DNA of 64,000 nt from CAVEFW01 sp963643505 (GCA_963643505.1 CAVIKF010000003.1:173611-237610); one strand, 5' to 3'; positions 1 to 9,515 are shown, counted from the stretch's first letter. The notes: a model not told the origin generated them from the sequence alone. Numbers and translations are program-made.

Positions 1-472
1 CCTTCTCGTCCGAGATCCCACACGCTTCCTCATCAACAAGCAGAGCCGATATGATGTCACGCTCAACGAAACAGATGTTGTCGGCGAACTCCTCAGGTAG
101 CAAGCCACGACACGCATCAACCGCCACAAAACGCAAATCACTGGCAGGAAACATCTCCCCCATCCAAGCCTCGAAACGCAAGTTCCCGCAAGCGACATCA
201 AGAACCGAGAAACCCTGGGTATCCAACCCATCTGGCCTTATCTCTCCCAAAAGACCACGACCATCTGTCGAGGACGTCTCGCCGATTGCCGCACGACAAG
301 CTCTTGTCCCGTCCTGGCATCTCCCGTCCTGGCATCCCAACAAGCCCGCAGCATCCAAAGCCCACTCCCAACCACGCCAACTGTTGTTACGAGTGGCTGA
401 GAAGGCTTGCGCGCGCGTCTCATAGAAACGCCTATTGAGCTCGTTGAGATACCATACACTTGATTGGTCCAA
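1..472 (-). CDS. Trm9-like class I SAM-dependent methyltransferase (N-terminal part, cut by window edge)
   Basis: Read on the minus strand from a TTG start at 472-470, with the ribosome site AGGGAGG seven bases upstream; an in-frame TGA lies further upstream, so the start is well bounded. About 157 residues are visible and the C-terminus lies outside the window. Residues 8-38 (key motif YLNELNRRFYETRAQAFSAT, then W and W) resemble the N-terminus of the Trm9/ALKBH8 methyltransferases, in which an H/RFY..FS.TR..PW pattern precedes the Rossmann fold. SAM motif I follows as VLDVACGN (residues 90-97), then an acidic motif in FVAVDA. The family methylates wobble uridine derivatives of tRNA. The gene is divergent from elp3, 66 bases away, which fits a tRNA-modification role; the substrate is inference. 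A short duplication (CQDG repeated) sits at residues 47-55. Confidence 0.72.
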   Translation of the reverse strand, partial: MDQSSVWYLNELNRRFYETRAQAFSATRNNSWRGWEWALDAAGLLGCQDGRCQDGTRACRAAIGETSSTDGRGLLGEIRPDGLDTQGFSVLDVACGNLRFEAWMGEMFPASDLRFVAVDACRGLLPEEFADNICFVERDIISALLVDEEACGISDEK

Positions 473-524
473 CGGATTGCCTCCCTGATGTCGTATTGGG
501 GAAATGATAGCTCACAAACCGCGG

Positions 525-530
525 TACAAT
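525..530 (+). promoter_or_regulatory. candidate -10 element for elp3 (leaderless start likely)
   Basis: TACAAT ends eight bases before the elp3 ATG at 539, so a transcript would begin at or within a base or two of the start codon. No Shine-Dalgarno sequence lies before that ATG. No convincing -35 is visible at 16-18 bases, which lowers confidence. Confidence 0.4.
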
Positions 531-538
531 CATGACCC

Positions 539-2596
539 ATGGAACGTATCCTTCTTGAAATAGTAGAAAACCTGCGAGCGCATTCCGATGTGGCACGTCT
601 AGACGATCGCACCATCCAAGCAATCGTGCGATCTTACAACGGAGGTCTCGCAAACAACAAGGACCATTACGCCAAAAAGCAAATCCTCCCCTTCTACTTG
701 AACATCAAGGCAAACGACCCCGCGCGGTGGAGGTCATGGCAAATCGACGAGGCCCTCGAGAAGCGCCTCTTGGCGACGCTGCAGGTCAAGCCACGGCGCA
801 CCGCATCCGGCGTCGCGACGATCACCGTCATCACCAAGCCCGCCCCCTGCGCGAACGCCTGCCTCTATTGCCCCAACGACATCCGCATGCCGAAGAGCTA
901 CCTTCACGACGAGCCGGCATGTCAGCGCGCCGAGCGCAACTTCTTCGATCCCTATCTCCAAGTTGTGAGCCGCGCCCGCGCGCTTCACGAGATGGGCCAC
1001 AACATCTCGAAGATCGAGATCATCGTGCTCGGCGGAACATGGTGCGACTACCCCGAGAGCTACCAGCGGTGGTTCGCGACCGAGCTGTTCCGCGCGGCCA
1101 ACAACCTGCCCCTTGAGCTTGGGGAGGCGGAGCGCCATGCGCGCTTCTTCAACGCGATCAGCGCTGGCACCGGGTCCGCAACGGGTGGCGTGCCTGCAAC
1201 GGGTGCTCCCGCCGCGTCAGGCACCACGCCCGCAACGGGCTCCCCCACTCAAACGTCGGGTCCGAACGCCCCTCTCACCCCGAACGCGCCCGCAAGCAAC
1301 ATACCCCATAACGCCACCGCTCGTCGCAACTTCTATGAGCGGTGTGGTCTCGCCTCCTCGCCTCAAGAACTCGAGGCGCAAACCGCCACGTTGCAAACAC
1401 AGGTTTCCCAAGGCCAGACAACCTACAACCAGGCGATTGCCGCCCTGTACGGCGAGAGCGCCCCTTGGCAACGCGTTGCCGCGGCGCAGACCGCAAGCGT
1501 CGCCGCCCTCGAGGAGGAGCACCGCAAGAACGCGGAAGCCGCCAACCGCATCGTCGGGTTCGTCGTCGAGACGCGCCCCGACACGATCACGCCCGCGCGC
1601 CTCGCATTGTTGCGCAGCTTCGGATGCACCAAGGTCCAAATGGGCATCCAAAGCCTCGATCCTGCGATCCTCGCGGCGAACAACCGACCCACCCGCACCG
1701 ACAACGTCGCGCGCGCCCTCGAGCTCACGCGTCTATTCGGATTCAAGCTCCACACCCACTTCATGGTCAACCTGGCTGGGGCGACGCCCGCCTCGGACAA
1801 GGAGGACTACCGGACGTTCGTCACCGACCCGGCGTACCTCCCCGACGAGGTCAAACTCTACCCGTGCTCGCTCGTGGACGGCACTGGCCTTACAGACCTT
1901 TACAAACGCGGGAAATGGCGCCCCTACAGTGAGGAGGAACTTCTCGACGTTCTCGTGGCCGACGTCCTCGAAACGCCGGAGTATTGCCGCATCAGCCGCA
2001 TGATCCGAGACATATCAGCCGGTGACATCCTCGTAGGGAACAAAAAGACAAACCTTCGCCAAATGGTGGAGCAGCGCATCGACAAGCGCGCGCCCGAAGA
2101 GCCCGCCGTCCGCGAGATCCGCTACCGCGAGATTAGCACGCAGGCCATCGACCTCGACACCCTGCGCCTTGAGGATGTTTCCTACGAGACCCGCGCCACA
2201 ACCGAGCACTTCCTTCAATGGGTGGCCCCTGGCAACCTCATCGCGGGATTTCTCCGTCTGAGCCTGCCTCATGCCGATAAGCTCGAAGCGCTCCACAACA
2301 AGCTTATCGAAGACGCCTCGCCAGCCGCCCTTCGCGCTGCCGCGGCCCTCGCGCCCGGCGCGGCGATGATCCGCGAGGTCCACGTGTACGGCCGCGCAGC
2401 CAACCTCGGCGCCTCCGTGGATGGCGCGCAGCACACCGGGCTTGGCCGTCAGCTCATCGCCCGCGCGGAGGAGATCGCCCGCGACGCCGGCTACGCCTCC
2501 CTCAATGTCATCAGCTCCGTCGGCACCCGCCGCTACTACGCAAACCTCGGCTTCCTCGCGCAGGGCCTCTACCAGCAAAAGCCCCTGAATCCCTAA
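539..2596 (+). CDS. elp3: Elp3-family radical SAM / GNAT tRNA uridine-34 modification enzyme
   Basis: Elp3 builds carboxymethyl-type modifications on wobble uridine of tRNA using a radical SAM domain and an acetyl-CoA-binding GNAT domain. The 685-residue product shows the iron-sulphur cysteines CANACLYCPND near residues 105-115, then LGGTWCDYP, VVETRPD (near 340) and VKLYP, all hallmark Elp3 segments. The C-terminal GNAT part runs from VREVHVYG (near 607) through GLGRQLIARAEEIA to YYANLGF. Between residues about 195 and 335 there is an insertion containing a low-complexity Ala/Thr/Gly/Pro stretch (residues about 207-257), which makes the protein longer than usual bacterial Elp3 proteins. The start is the ATG at 539, apparently leaderless. 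The neighbour on the opposite strand is a Trm9-like methyltransferase. Confidence 0.93.
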   Translation: MERILLEIVENLRAHSDVARLDDRTIQAIVRSYNGGLANNKDHYAKKQILPFYLNIKANDPARWRSWQIDEALEKRLLATLQVKPRRTASGVATITVITKPAPCANACLYCPNDIRMPKSYLHDEPACQRAERNFFDPYLQVVSRARALHEMGHNISKIEIIVLGGTWCDYPESYQRWFATELFRAANNLPLELGEAERHARFFNAISAGTGSATGGVPATGAPAASGTTPATGSPTQTSGPNAPLTPNAPASNIPHNATARRNFYERCGLASSPQELEAQTATLQTQVSQGQTTYNQAIAALYGESAPWQRVAAAQTASVAALEEEHRKNAEAANRIVGFVVETRPDTITPARLALLRSFGCTKVQMGIQSLDPAILAANNRPTRTDNVARALELTRLFGFKLHTHFMVNLAGATPASDKEDYRTFVTDPAYLPDEVKLYPCSLVDGTGLTDLYKRGKWRPYSEEELLDVLVADVLETPEYCRISRMIRDISAGDILVGNKKTNLRQMVEQRIDKRAPEEPAVREIRYREISTQAIDLDTLRLEDVSYETRATTEHFLQWVAPGNLIAGFLRLSLPHADKLEALHNKLIEDASPAALRAAAALAPGAAMIREVHVYGRAANLGASVDGAQHTGLGRQLIARAEEIARDAGYASLNVISSVGTRRYYANLGFLAQGLYQQKPLNP

Positions 2597-2636
2597 CAGC
2601 GAGCCAACGCATCGAGGCAAACCCCCGCCTCTGCGC

Positions 2637-2669
2637 AAAAAAAGGGCTGCAAGCAAACGCCTGCAGCCC
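2637..2669 (-). terminator. intrinsic terminator of clpC
   Basis: Inverted repeat GGGCTGCA (2644-2651) and TGCAGCCC (2662-2669) with a ten-base loop. On the minus strand the stem is followed by seven T (2637-2643). It lies 25 bases past the clpC stop. Confidence 0.85.
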
Positions 2670-2694
2670 CGTAGGTCTTGGCTGTGTCCTGCCG

Positions 2695-5253
2695 CTAGTC
2701 GGCAGCCCCGTCAGAAACTCCCCCACCAGGAAGGCCGGTGTTGCCGAGGTTGAAACCCTTCAGCAACAAATCGGCCTCGTGCGCAATGCTGTCGCGCTTG
2801 CGGCGCTCGGGAATGACACCCTCACCTGCCGCGAAGACAAGCTTGCCGTCCTCGACGGACACCTCGATGACGCTGCCGCTCGTCCAAAGACCCTTGAGGA
2901 TATCCTCGGAAATCTTGTCCTCGAGCATCGTCTGGATCGCGCGACGCAGCGGACGCGCGCCGTAGGTGGCGTCGGTGCCCTCCTTGGCGATGAGCTTGCA
3001 TGCCTCGTCAGTGAGATTGATGGTCATACCGCGGTCGATGAGGCGCTGGCGCAAATCGTCGACCATGAGCTTCACGATCTCGACCTGCTCGTCGTCGGTC
3101 AGGCTCTTGAACACGATGATCTCATCAACGCGGTTGAGAAACTCGGGGCGGAACATCTTCTTGAGCTCGGACATGGCTCGGTTGCGGATCTCCTTGTCGG
3201 AGAGGCCGCGCTTGCCCGCGTCGCCGAAGCCGAGGCTCGTCGTCTGGGCGATCTCCTGGGCGCCGACATTGCTCGTCATGATGATGACGGTGTTGCGGAA
3301 GTCGACGGTGCGACCCTGCGCGTCCGTCAGGCGACCCTCCTCCAAGATCTGGAGCAAGATGTTGAAGACGTCCGGATGGGCCTTCTCGATCTCATCGAAC
3401 AGGACGACGCTGTAGGGACGCTCGCGCACGGCCTTGGTGAGCTGACCGCCCTCGTCGAATCCGACATAGCCCGGAGGGCTGCCGACGAGGCGGGAGACGC
3501 TGTGTTTCTCCATGTACTCGGACATATCGAGGCTGATGAGCGCGTCCTCGCTCGTGAAGAGGAACTCAGCCAAGGCCTTGGATAGCTCGGTCTTGCCGAC
3601 GCCGGAGGGGCCAAGGAAGATGAAGGATCCCGCAGGACGCTTCGGATCCTTGAGACCTGCGCGGCTGCGACGAATCGCCTTGGACAGCGCCGTCACGGCC
3701 TCGTCTTGCCCGATGACGCGCTCGTGGAGGACACCCTCCATACGCAAAAGCTTCTCGGTCTCGGCTTCGGTGAGGTTGGACACGGGCACGCCGGTGGTCA
3801 TGGAGACGACATCGGCAATATCGCGCTCCGTTATCTCCTTGATCTCGCGCGAGGACTCATCCTCCCATTTCTTGGCAGCATCTTCACGCTCGACGCGAAG
3901 CTTTTCCTCCTTGTCCTTGAGGGAACCGGCGCGCTCGAAGTCCTGCTCGGCGATGGCGTGCTCCTTCTCGGCACCCACTTGGCGGAGCTTCTCATCGAGC
4001 TCGCGCACCTCCTCGGGCAGGGTCATGTTACGGATGCGCATGCGCGCGCCCGCCTCATCCATGACGTCGATAGCCTTGTCGGGCAGGAAGCGGTCTTGGA
4101 TATAACGCTGGGACAGCTGGACGGCGGCGCTGAGGGCCTCGTCGGTGTAATGCACCTGGTGGTGGCGCTCATAGCGATCGCGCAAGCCCTCCATGATGCG
4201 GATGGACTGCTCCTCGTTGGGCTCGTTGACCACAACGGCTTGGAAGCGGCGGGCAAGAGCGGTGTCCTTCTCAATGCGCTTACGATATTCCTCAGTGGTG
4301 GTGGCACCGATGACTTGGATCTCGCCACGACTCAGGGGCGGCTTCATAATGGACGCGGCGTCCATGGAGCCCTCGGCGCTGCCGGCGCCGATGAGCGTGT
4401 GGATCTCGTCGATGAACAGGATGATGTCCTTGGCGTCCATAACCTCCTTGATGCACTTCTTCAAGCGGTCCTCGAACTCGCCGCGGAACTTGGAACCAGC
4501 CACCATGCTGGAGACGTCCAACGTGATGAGACGCTTGCCGCGGAGGATGTCCGGGACTTGGTTGGAAACGATAAGTTGCGCCAAGCCCTCGGCCACGGCG
4601 GTCTTGCCAACACCGGGCTCACCGATAAGCAACGGATTGTTCTTTTGACGACGAGACAGGATTTGCATGACGCGCTCGATCTCGCCCGCACGGCCGATAA
4701 CCGGGTCGAGCTTGTTCTCGCGGGCCTTCTGGGTCAGGTCGATGCCGTACTCCTTAAGGCCGCTGTCCTGTTGGTTGCCGGACTCGAAGGGATTGCGGCC
4801 CGCGTACACGGGGCTTTGGCCAACGAGGTCGTTTAAGGCGGTGCGTATAGACTCCCCCGAGACGTTTTGACGGGCAAGGACGTCAAGGGCCGTACCCTCT
4901 CCCTCGCGGACTATACCCAAGAGAAGATGTTCGGTGGAGATGTAGCTTTGGCCAAGTTGCATAGCTTCGCGCAACGCATTCTCAAGAACCCGCTTCACCC
5001 GGGGAGTAAAGCTGAGGTGGCCAGAGACATCCGCACCCTCGTCGATGGTGACGACCTCGCGGACGCCCTCGATGCAAGCGTCGTAGGTCACGCCAAGACG
5101 GTCGAGGGTCTGGGCTGCCAACCCCTCCTTCTCCTGGATGAGACCAAGCAGGACATGCTCGGTTCCAACATAAGGTTGACCCAGTTTGCGGGCCTCGTCC
5201 TGCGCCAAGACCAGCACCTTGCGGGCCTTGTCGGTAAACTTCTCAAATGACAT
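2695..5253 (-). CDS. clpC: ATP-dependent Clp protease ATP-binding subunit ClpC
   Basis: AAA+ unfoldase that feeds damaged or regulatory proteins to ClpP in the cytoplasm. The 852-residue protein has the double Clp_N repeat at the N-terminus, the first AAA module with [13 protein letters not shown] and [12 protein letters not shown], a UVR-type coiled segment between the two modules ([16 protein letters not shown]), which marks ClpC rather than ClpB, and the second AAA module with [15 protein letters not shown]. The start [12 protein letters not shown] at 5253 is chosen over an upstream in-frame ATG because CGGAGAATCAC precedes it and homologues begin there. A CIRCE operator overlaps the promoter, so repression by HrcA is expected. 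No ctsR, mcsA or mcsB is adjacent. Confidence 0.97.
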   Translation of the reverse strand: MSFEKFTDKARKVLVLAQDEARKLGQPYVGTEHVLLGLIQEKEGLAAQTLDRLGVTYDACIEGVREVVTIDEGADVSGHLSFTPRVKRVLENALREAMQLGQSYISTEHLLLGIVREGEGTALDVLARQNVSGESIRTALNDLVGQSPVYAGRNPFESGNQQDSGLKEYGIDLTQKARENKLDPVIGRAGEIERVMQILSRRQKNNPLLIGEPGVGKTAVAEGLAQLIVSNQVPDILRGKRLITLDVSSMVAGSKFRGEFEDRLKKCIKEVMDAKDIILFIDEIHTLIGAGSAEGSMDAASIMKPPLSRGEIQVIGATTTEEYRKRIEKDTALARRFQAVVVNEPNEEQSIRIMEGLRDRYERHHQVHYTDEALSAAVQLSQRYIQDRFLPDKAIDVMDEAGARMRIRNMTLPEEVRELDEKLRQVGAEKEHAIAEQDFERAGSLKDKEEKLRVEREDAAKKWEDESSREIKEITERDIADVVSMTTGVPVSNLTEAETEKLLRMEGVLHERVIGQDEAVTALSKAIRRSRAGLKDPKRPAGSFIFLGPSGVGKTELSKALAEFLFTSEDALISLDMSEYMEKHSVSRLVGSPPGYVGFDEGGQLTKAVRERPYSVVLFDEIEKAHPDVFNILLQILEEGRLTDAQGRTVDFRNTVIIMTSNVGAQEIAQTTSLGFGDAGKRGLSDKEIRNRAMSELKKMFRPEFLNRVDEIIVFKSLTDDEQVEIVKLMVDDLRQRLIDRGMTINLTDEACKLIAKEGTDATYGARPLRRAIQTMLEDKISEDILKGLWTSGSVIEVSVEDGKLVFAAGEGVIPERRKRDSIAHEADLLLKGFNLGNTGLPGGGVSDGAAD

Positions 5254-5297
5254 GTGATTCTCCGTTGATCGTACGTACGCATTCGTGTATCGGAGGT

Positions 5298-5327
5298 AGT
5301 TTAGCACTCATGTGGCGCGAGTGCCAA
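5298..5327 (-). promoter_or_regulatory. clpC promoter overlapping CIRCE
   Basis: On the minus strand TTGGCA (-35, 5322-5327) is separated by 18 bases from TAAACT (-10, 5298-5303). Both boxes coincide with the arms of the CIRCE operator, so HrcA binding would block RNA polymerase directly. Confidence 0.7.
5301..5327. promoter_or_regulatory. CIRCE operator (HrcA binding site)
   Basis: TTAGCACTC (5301-5309), nine-base spacer, GAGTGCCAA (5319-5327). This matches the CIRCE consensus TTAGCACTC-N9-GAGTGCTAA at 17 of 18 arm positions. It lies 48 bases upstream of the clpC start codon. Confidence 0.92.
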
Positions 5328-5496
5328 AATCATGGCGTATTTGGAGAAATCCCCACAAGCAAAAGCCTCTGCAGACGGACGCAAGCAAGGGACAAAATGC
5401 GACACTGGGGACGCCTCGCAGAGAGACGTCGCGCGCACCTTCGCAGCCAAGCGATCGGCCGACGCAGCTACCTCCCGCAAATCGCGACCGCGTTTC

Positions 5497-7125
5497 CTAC
5501 CATCCGGTGCCCCTCTTCCAAACGCCGAGGAGGTCGAGAAGCCGCAGCGGTTCTTTCGCCGATGATTCGCCATAGCCCGTGCGGCCGAGGTAATGGCGCG
5601 CGGCGAGCGCATCGGTATAGTCCGCAAACAGGAACACCTGCGTTTGCCCCGTACCATCGAAGTGGCTGACCGTCGGCTCGAAGGAATAGCTATCGAGGAA
5701 GACCTCGCCGGTCTTGTCGTCACGCGCAACCTTCAGTCCCGCAAGCCCGCCGACGAGCGTCTCGACCTGATCTTGGGCGGCCATGAAATTGCCCAGCCCG
5801 TAATAGCAAACGCTCGTGTTGTCGTTGGACGCGGTCACGGCCTCAACCGGCAAGACGGTGTGGGTGTGGCTGCAGATGATCGCATCCGCACCCGCCTCGG
5901 TAAGGCACTGCGCCAATTCGCGCTGCTCGTCGCTCGGCGCGCTTGCGTACTCCTCGCCGCAATGCACGACGCACACGGTAAAATCCGCCTCTGCATCAGC
6001 CTGCGCCACCTGGGCCGCAAACACCTCGACATCGTCAAGCGCCTCGACGTGATAGGCGCTCCCCCAACCGAGCTCGTTTCCGTTCGTCCCGTATGTGGCG
6101 TTCACAAACGCCAGCGCGATGCCGTTGCGCTCGATGACAGCGATTCCCTCGCTCGTCGCCCCGCCGATTCCCAGGGTGCGTACCCCCGCCTCGTCAAAGG
6201 CCTCGAGCGTCGTCGCAACGCCCTCCTCTCCCTTGTCAAGCGCATGGTTCGTCGCACAGGCAGCGATGTCGAACCCCGCATTCGCCAACGTCTGTGCCAT
6301 CGACGACGGCGTTCCGAAATACGGGTAGCCGCTCACGTCGGCAACGTCGTCGACAAGCGGGGTCTCCTGCACGACGCACGCGATGTCCGCGGCCTCCACC
6401 GTCGAGGCGACGGACTCGTACACCGATGTGAAATCAAAGGAATCCGTCGCCCTATCGCGCACGCCCTCGCACACCGAGGCATGGGCGATGTTGTCGCCCG
6501 CGAACAAGAGCGTCACCTCCTGCCCTTGGCTCAACGGTTCCTCGGGCTCCTCGAGCGACACGCCGTTCTCCTCGACGAGCGAAAACCCGAAATAGTCCCA
6601 CTCCCACACCGTCGTCTCGCCCTGCGGCGTCGCGATGTGCATGCAACCCGCACCGTCGAGATGCACCTCTTGCGCGTCAAATCCGATGTCCGAGGAGAGC
6701 CACACCTCCTCGAGCTCGTCGCCCGCATAGCGGTACACGAAGATATGCTCCGAGAAGTCCCCGCTGTCCTCATCCACCCAAAACGGCCGATAGGGCCCAT
6801 AGCTCCCGATCTTCCAAACGACGAGCAACAGCTCGGTCGCGCCGTCGCCGTCGAAATCCCAAAGCATCGCATCGGACACGAACTGCCCCTCGACCGATGA
6901 GCACGTACCGCGCGAGCCCTCGACGCTCACGCGCTTTCCGGCAAGCGTCACGATCTCGTCAGACCCGTCTCCGTCCACGTCGAAGACAATCGAGCGATCG
7001 TTCCACTGAACCCACGAAGGCAGGAAGCATCCGCTGCGCCAAAGCCCGAGCGCAACCGCCGCGACGACGAGCGCAATGCCCGCCGCTGCGGCGATTCCGA
7101 TTGCTATTTTCCTCAGCGGAGCCAA
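5497..7125 (-). CDS. CapA-family (PGA_cap, calcineurin-like fold) membrane-anchored protein with FG-GAP-like N-terminus
   Basis: The 542-residue protein starts with a TTG (7125) and one membrane segment at residues about 6-28, so the rest is probably outside the cell. Two DxDGDG motifs (residues 49-57 and 90-98, each followed by D/T-E-[IL]) resemble FG-GAP/VCBS calcium-binding repeats. From about residue 205 it matches the CapA family: LLFAGDNIAH, ATNHALDKGEEG, VVHCGEEY, ICSHTHTVLPVE and YYGLGNFM, the metal ligand pattern of a phosphodiesterase fold. CapA homologues are linked to poly-gamma-glutamate or capsule export, but isolated copies like this have no established substrate. The start lies four bases after the stop of the upstream DUF3160 gene, so the two are probably translationally coupled. 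Confidence 0.85.
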   Translation of the reverse strand: MAPLRKIAIGIAAAAGIALVVAAVALGLWRSGCFLPSWVQWNDRSIVFDVDGDGSDEIVTLAGKRVSVEGSRGTCSSVEGQFVSDAMLWDFDGDGATELLLVVWKIGSYGPYRPFWVDEDSGDFSEHIFVYRYAGDELEEVWLSSDIGFDAQEVHLDGAGCMHIATPQGETTVWEWDYFGFSLVEENGVSLEEPEEPLSQGQEVTLLFAGDNIAHASVCEGVRDRATDSFDFTSVYESVASTVEAADIACVVQETPLVDDVADVSGYPYFGTPSSMAQTLANAGFDIAACATNHALDKGEEGVATTLEAFDEAGVRTLGIGGATSEGIAVIERNGIALAFVNATYGTNGNELGWGSAYHVEALDDVEVFAAQVAQADAEADFTVCVVHCGEEYASAPSDEQRELAQCLTEAGADAIICSHTHTVLPVEAVTASNDNTSVCYYGLGNFMAAQDQVETLVGGLAGLKVARDDKTGEVFLDSYSFEPTVSHFDGTGQTQVFLFADYTDALAARHYLGRTGYGESSAKEPLRLLDLLGVWKRGTGW

Positions 7126-7129
7126 GCCG

Positions 7130-9478
7130 CTACCTGCGCGTTATCACCAGGCCGCTCATCCATTCCTCCAGGCTCGGAGCCGAGGAGGAGGTCGAGGAGG
7201 TCGATCCCAATCCCATCATGGAGCGCCACTGCGAATCAGTTAGGCGGTTGGAGGAGGGCTGCTCGAATTGGTAGAACGTATACACCGCTCCACGCGTGAG
7301 ATGCAGCTCGCCGTTGATTGGGACAAGCACGTAGATATAGGCCACCTTGCCCGTGCCAAGCTCGAGGCAGGAGCCATTGCCGCTCGCCACATCGACCACG
7401 ACACCGGCCGGGTTCTTTTGAGAGCGGGTCATGCCCGTGCCGCTGTCGGCGGTGACCTCGGCCCAGAAGTGCTCGAGCTGGCCGCCAAACGTGCGGATGA
7501 CGTCGTACTCCGAGCTCGAGAGCTCCTCGTTTTGCAACTCCTTGACCGACATGTCGCGCAGCTGGTCGGACAGCGATGCGAGAAGCGCGAGATTGCTCTT
7601 GTCGTCTGCGCTGAGGAACCCGAGGCTCTCGAGGCCCTCCGATGTCGCCTCGCAAAGGGCGGACAGGCGATCGTACACCTCGGGCTCGGGCTCGACGTAG
7701 CCGCGATCGTCGTTGTTGACGGAACCGCCGCCCATCTCAGCCATGACCTGCTTGGAGTACAGGACCGTATCGTGTTTGAGCTCGGTGTAGCTGCCGAGAT
7801 AGGCGTTGAGCTGCTTGCGCGCCCACGCCTGGGACTGCATAAACGTCGGATAGGAGGCGTCCTTCTCCTTGAGCAGGGGGTTGAGCGTGTAGAGCCAGCG
7901 GGCATACAGGCTCGCCGACCACATTGAGCTCGTCTCGTCGCCGTAGGCCTCTTGCACCTTCGTCATGTTCTCGGTATAGCCCTCGTAATCGGTCTCCCCC
8001 TCAGACTTGAGGATGTCGTAGGCCTCGGTCGATCCAAGGGCCGCAGGGACGTCGAGCGCGTTGGGAAGGTCGCGCGTTTGTCCGCTGCTGTCCTTGCCAA
8101 CGCTGTCGTAGATGAGCTCTTGGAAGATCGCCTCGTCGATGCTGAAGCGCTGGCCCATAAAGCGATAGCCTTTCTCGTCGGCCACGTTGGATTCTGTGGT
8201 GGGGTCGTCGATGAGCACGGAGGAGTTGATCGTCGGCGCGGACATGCTCGCCGTCAGCTCATGGCACATCTTCCAAGCGCTCTCGTTGCCCGCGAGCTTC
8301 GCGGCGGTAACGTCGTCGCCGTACGCCGCCTTCACGAGCGGCAGGTACTCATAGTAGGTGCAATCGTCGGATGTGCCCGCGAAGAAGCTCGTGACCTCGT
8401 AGATTGACTCCCACTTCTCGAGGTCGGTCTTCTCAAGCGCCAACGCCATGAGGACGGCGCTGCGGTCGAAGTCCTCGTTGCTTTGCTTGAAGTTCATGCG
8501 CCCGTACCACATCATCGCGCGGAAATACGGCTCGAGGGTCGCATCGCCCTCGTAGTAGCCACGCGGCTTGTATTGGCTGTAATCCTCGAGGATGTCCTCG
8601 AACAGCGTCGACACACATATCTCCGAGGCGGAGTTGATACGCGAGAGCTCGGTTCTCACCTGATCCGCAACGCTTGCGGGAACCTCGACGGAGGAGTCTT
8701 GCAAAGCCGCGCCTACGGCGAAGAACGCCACGTTGCGCTTGGCCGCAGACTCCCATTCGGTTCCCTTAAGCTGGTCGAGGTAGGACTCGCTTTCCGCGAG
8801 CATGGCCTGCGAAAGCTCAGACAGGGAGCGTGCCAGGGCGCTCTTCTCGGTGTTTTTTTGGAGGTATTGGAAGTAGAGGTGGTACGTGTGCATCATCGAG
8901 TCGACGGTCACAAAGCTCGCGAGCTTTGTGTAGCGGTTGGTCTCGTAGAGATCGAAAAACTCGTTGGAGCCTGTCGAGGCATCGATGACGAAGTAGTTTT
9001 GGGCAAGGGAGGATTTAAACGAGTCGATGCCGGAGAAGCCGGAGAGGTTGACGACGTTGCTCAGCGATGAGTCGACCGTAACGTTTTGGACCTTGGACGT
9101 GTAAGTCACCTCGGCCCGATTGGCCACAGACGCGAGGAAGGTCGGACGCTCGAGGGCGCTGACGGTTGTGAGCCCGGATTTCGCGACCGGCGTTTCGGCC
9201 ATCTTCGAGGCCGCCTGCGTGCCTGAGAGCAACGGGATGAGGCCCGTGCCAACCGATACGCCGAGCACAATCGCAATCGCCACCACGGCCGCGGCCGCGA
9301 TGATGGGCTTGTTGATCGATTGACCCTTCGCCCTCGGAACCTTCGGAGCCACCACAGCCTGTTGAGGTTGGGGTTGTACAGGCTGTATCTCCTGCACAGG
9401 CACCTTTATCTCGCTGCCACACGATACACAAAAGCGCGCGCCGTCCTTAACCTGAGCACCACATTGCGAACAAAACAT
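7130..9478 (-). CDS. DUF3160 domain protein with N-terminal zinc ribbon and one membrane segment
   Basis: The 782-residue protein begins with a zinc ribbon (Cys3, Cys6, Cys17, Cys20), followed by a Pro/Gln linker and a hydrophobic segment at residues about 58-84, so the large C-terminal part is probably extracytoplasmic. That part matches DUF3160 as I know it, with the segment FVTVDSMMHTYHLYFQYLQ and long helical stretches rich in acidic residues. No enzymatic function is established for the family. The start is ATG at 9478 after a purine-rich AGGGGGG site. It is the first gene of a two-gene unit with the CapA-like protein, which suggests that both act at the cell surface. Confidence 0.85.
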   Translation of the reverse strand: MFCSQCGAQVKDGARFCVSCGSEIKVPVQEIQPVQPQPQQAVVAPKVPRAKGQSINKPIIAAAAVVAIAIVLGVSVGTGLIPLLSGTQAASKMAETPVAKSGLTTVSALERPTFLASVANRAEVTYTSKVQNVTVDSSLSNVVNLSGFSGIDSFKSSLAQNYFVIDASTGSNEFFDLYETNRYTKLASFVTVDSMMHTYHLYFQYLQKNTEKSALARSLSELSQAMLAESESYLDQLKGTEWESAAKRNVAFFAVGAALQDSSVEVPASVADQVRTELSRINSASEICVSTLFEDILEDYSQYKPRGYYEGDATLEPYFRAMMWYGRMNFKQSNEDFDRSAVLMALALEKTDLEKWESIYEVTSFFAGTSDDCTYYEYLPLVKAAYGDDVTAAKLAGNESAWKMCHELTASMSAPTINSSVLIDDPTTESNVADEKGYRFMGQRFSIDEAIFQELIYDSVGKDSSGQTRDLPNALDVPAALGSTEAYDILKSEGETDYEGYTENMTKVQEAYGDETSSMWSASLYARWLYTLNPLLKEKDASYPTFMQSQAWARKQLNAYLGSYTELKHDTVLYSKQVMAEMGGGSVNNDDRGYVEPEPEVYDRLSALCEATSEGLESLGFLSADDKSNLALLASLSDQLRDMSVKELQNEELSSSEYDVIRTFGGQLEHFWAEVTADSGTGMTRSQKNPAGVVVDVASGNGSCLELGTGKVAYIYVLVPINGELHLTRGAVYTFYQFEQPSSNRLTDSQWRSMMGLGSTSSTSSSAPSLEEWMSGLVITRR

Positions 9479-9515
9479 AGCCGCCCCCCTTGCCCGTGAA
9501 CTTATCCCTTTTGAA

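Noticed and set aside
238..615. 125-codon minus-strand ORF across the left intergenic region
   Set aside because: It lies in a different frame from the methyltransferase, crosses the elp3 promoter and has an Arg/Ser-rich shadow composition. The TTG-started frame carries real SAM motifs.
2614..2631. Small inverted repeat GAGGC/GCCTC after elp3 as an elp3 terminator
   Set aside because: The stem is only five bases and is followed by A, not T, on the plus strand; no support for termination.
3706..4836. 376-codon plus-strand ORF opposite clpC
   Set aside because: Antisense shadow of a strongly conserved AAA+ gene.
5593..6900. 435-codon plus-strand ORF opposite the CapA-like gene
   Set aside because: Arg/Leu-rich product typical of antisense frames; the minus-strand frame has clear CapA motifs.
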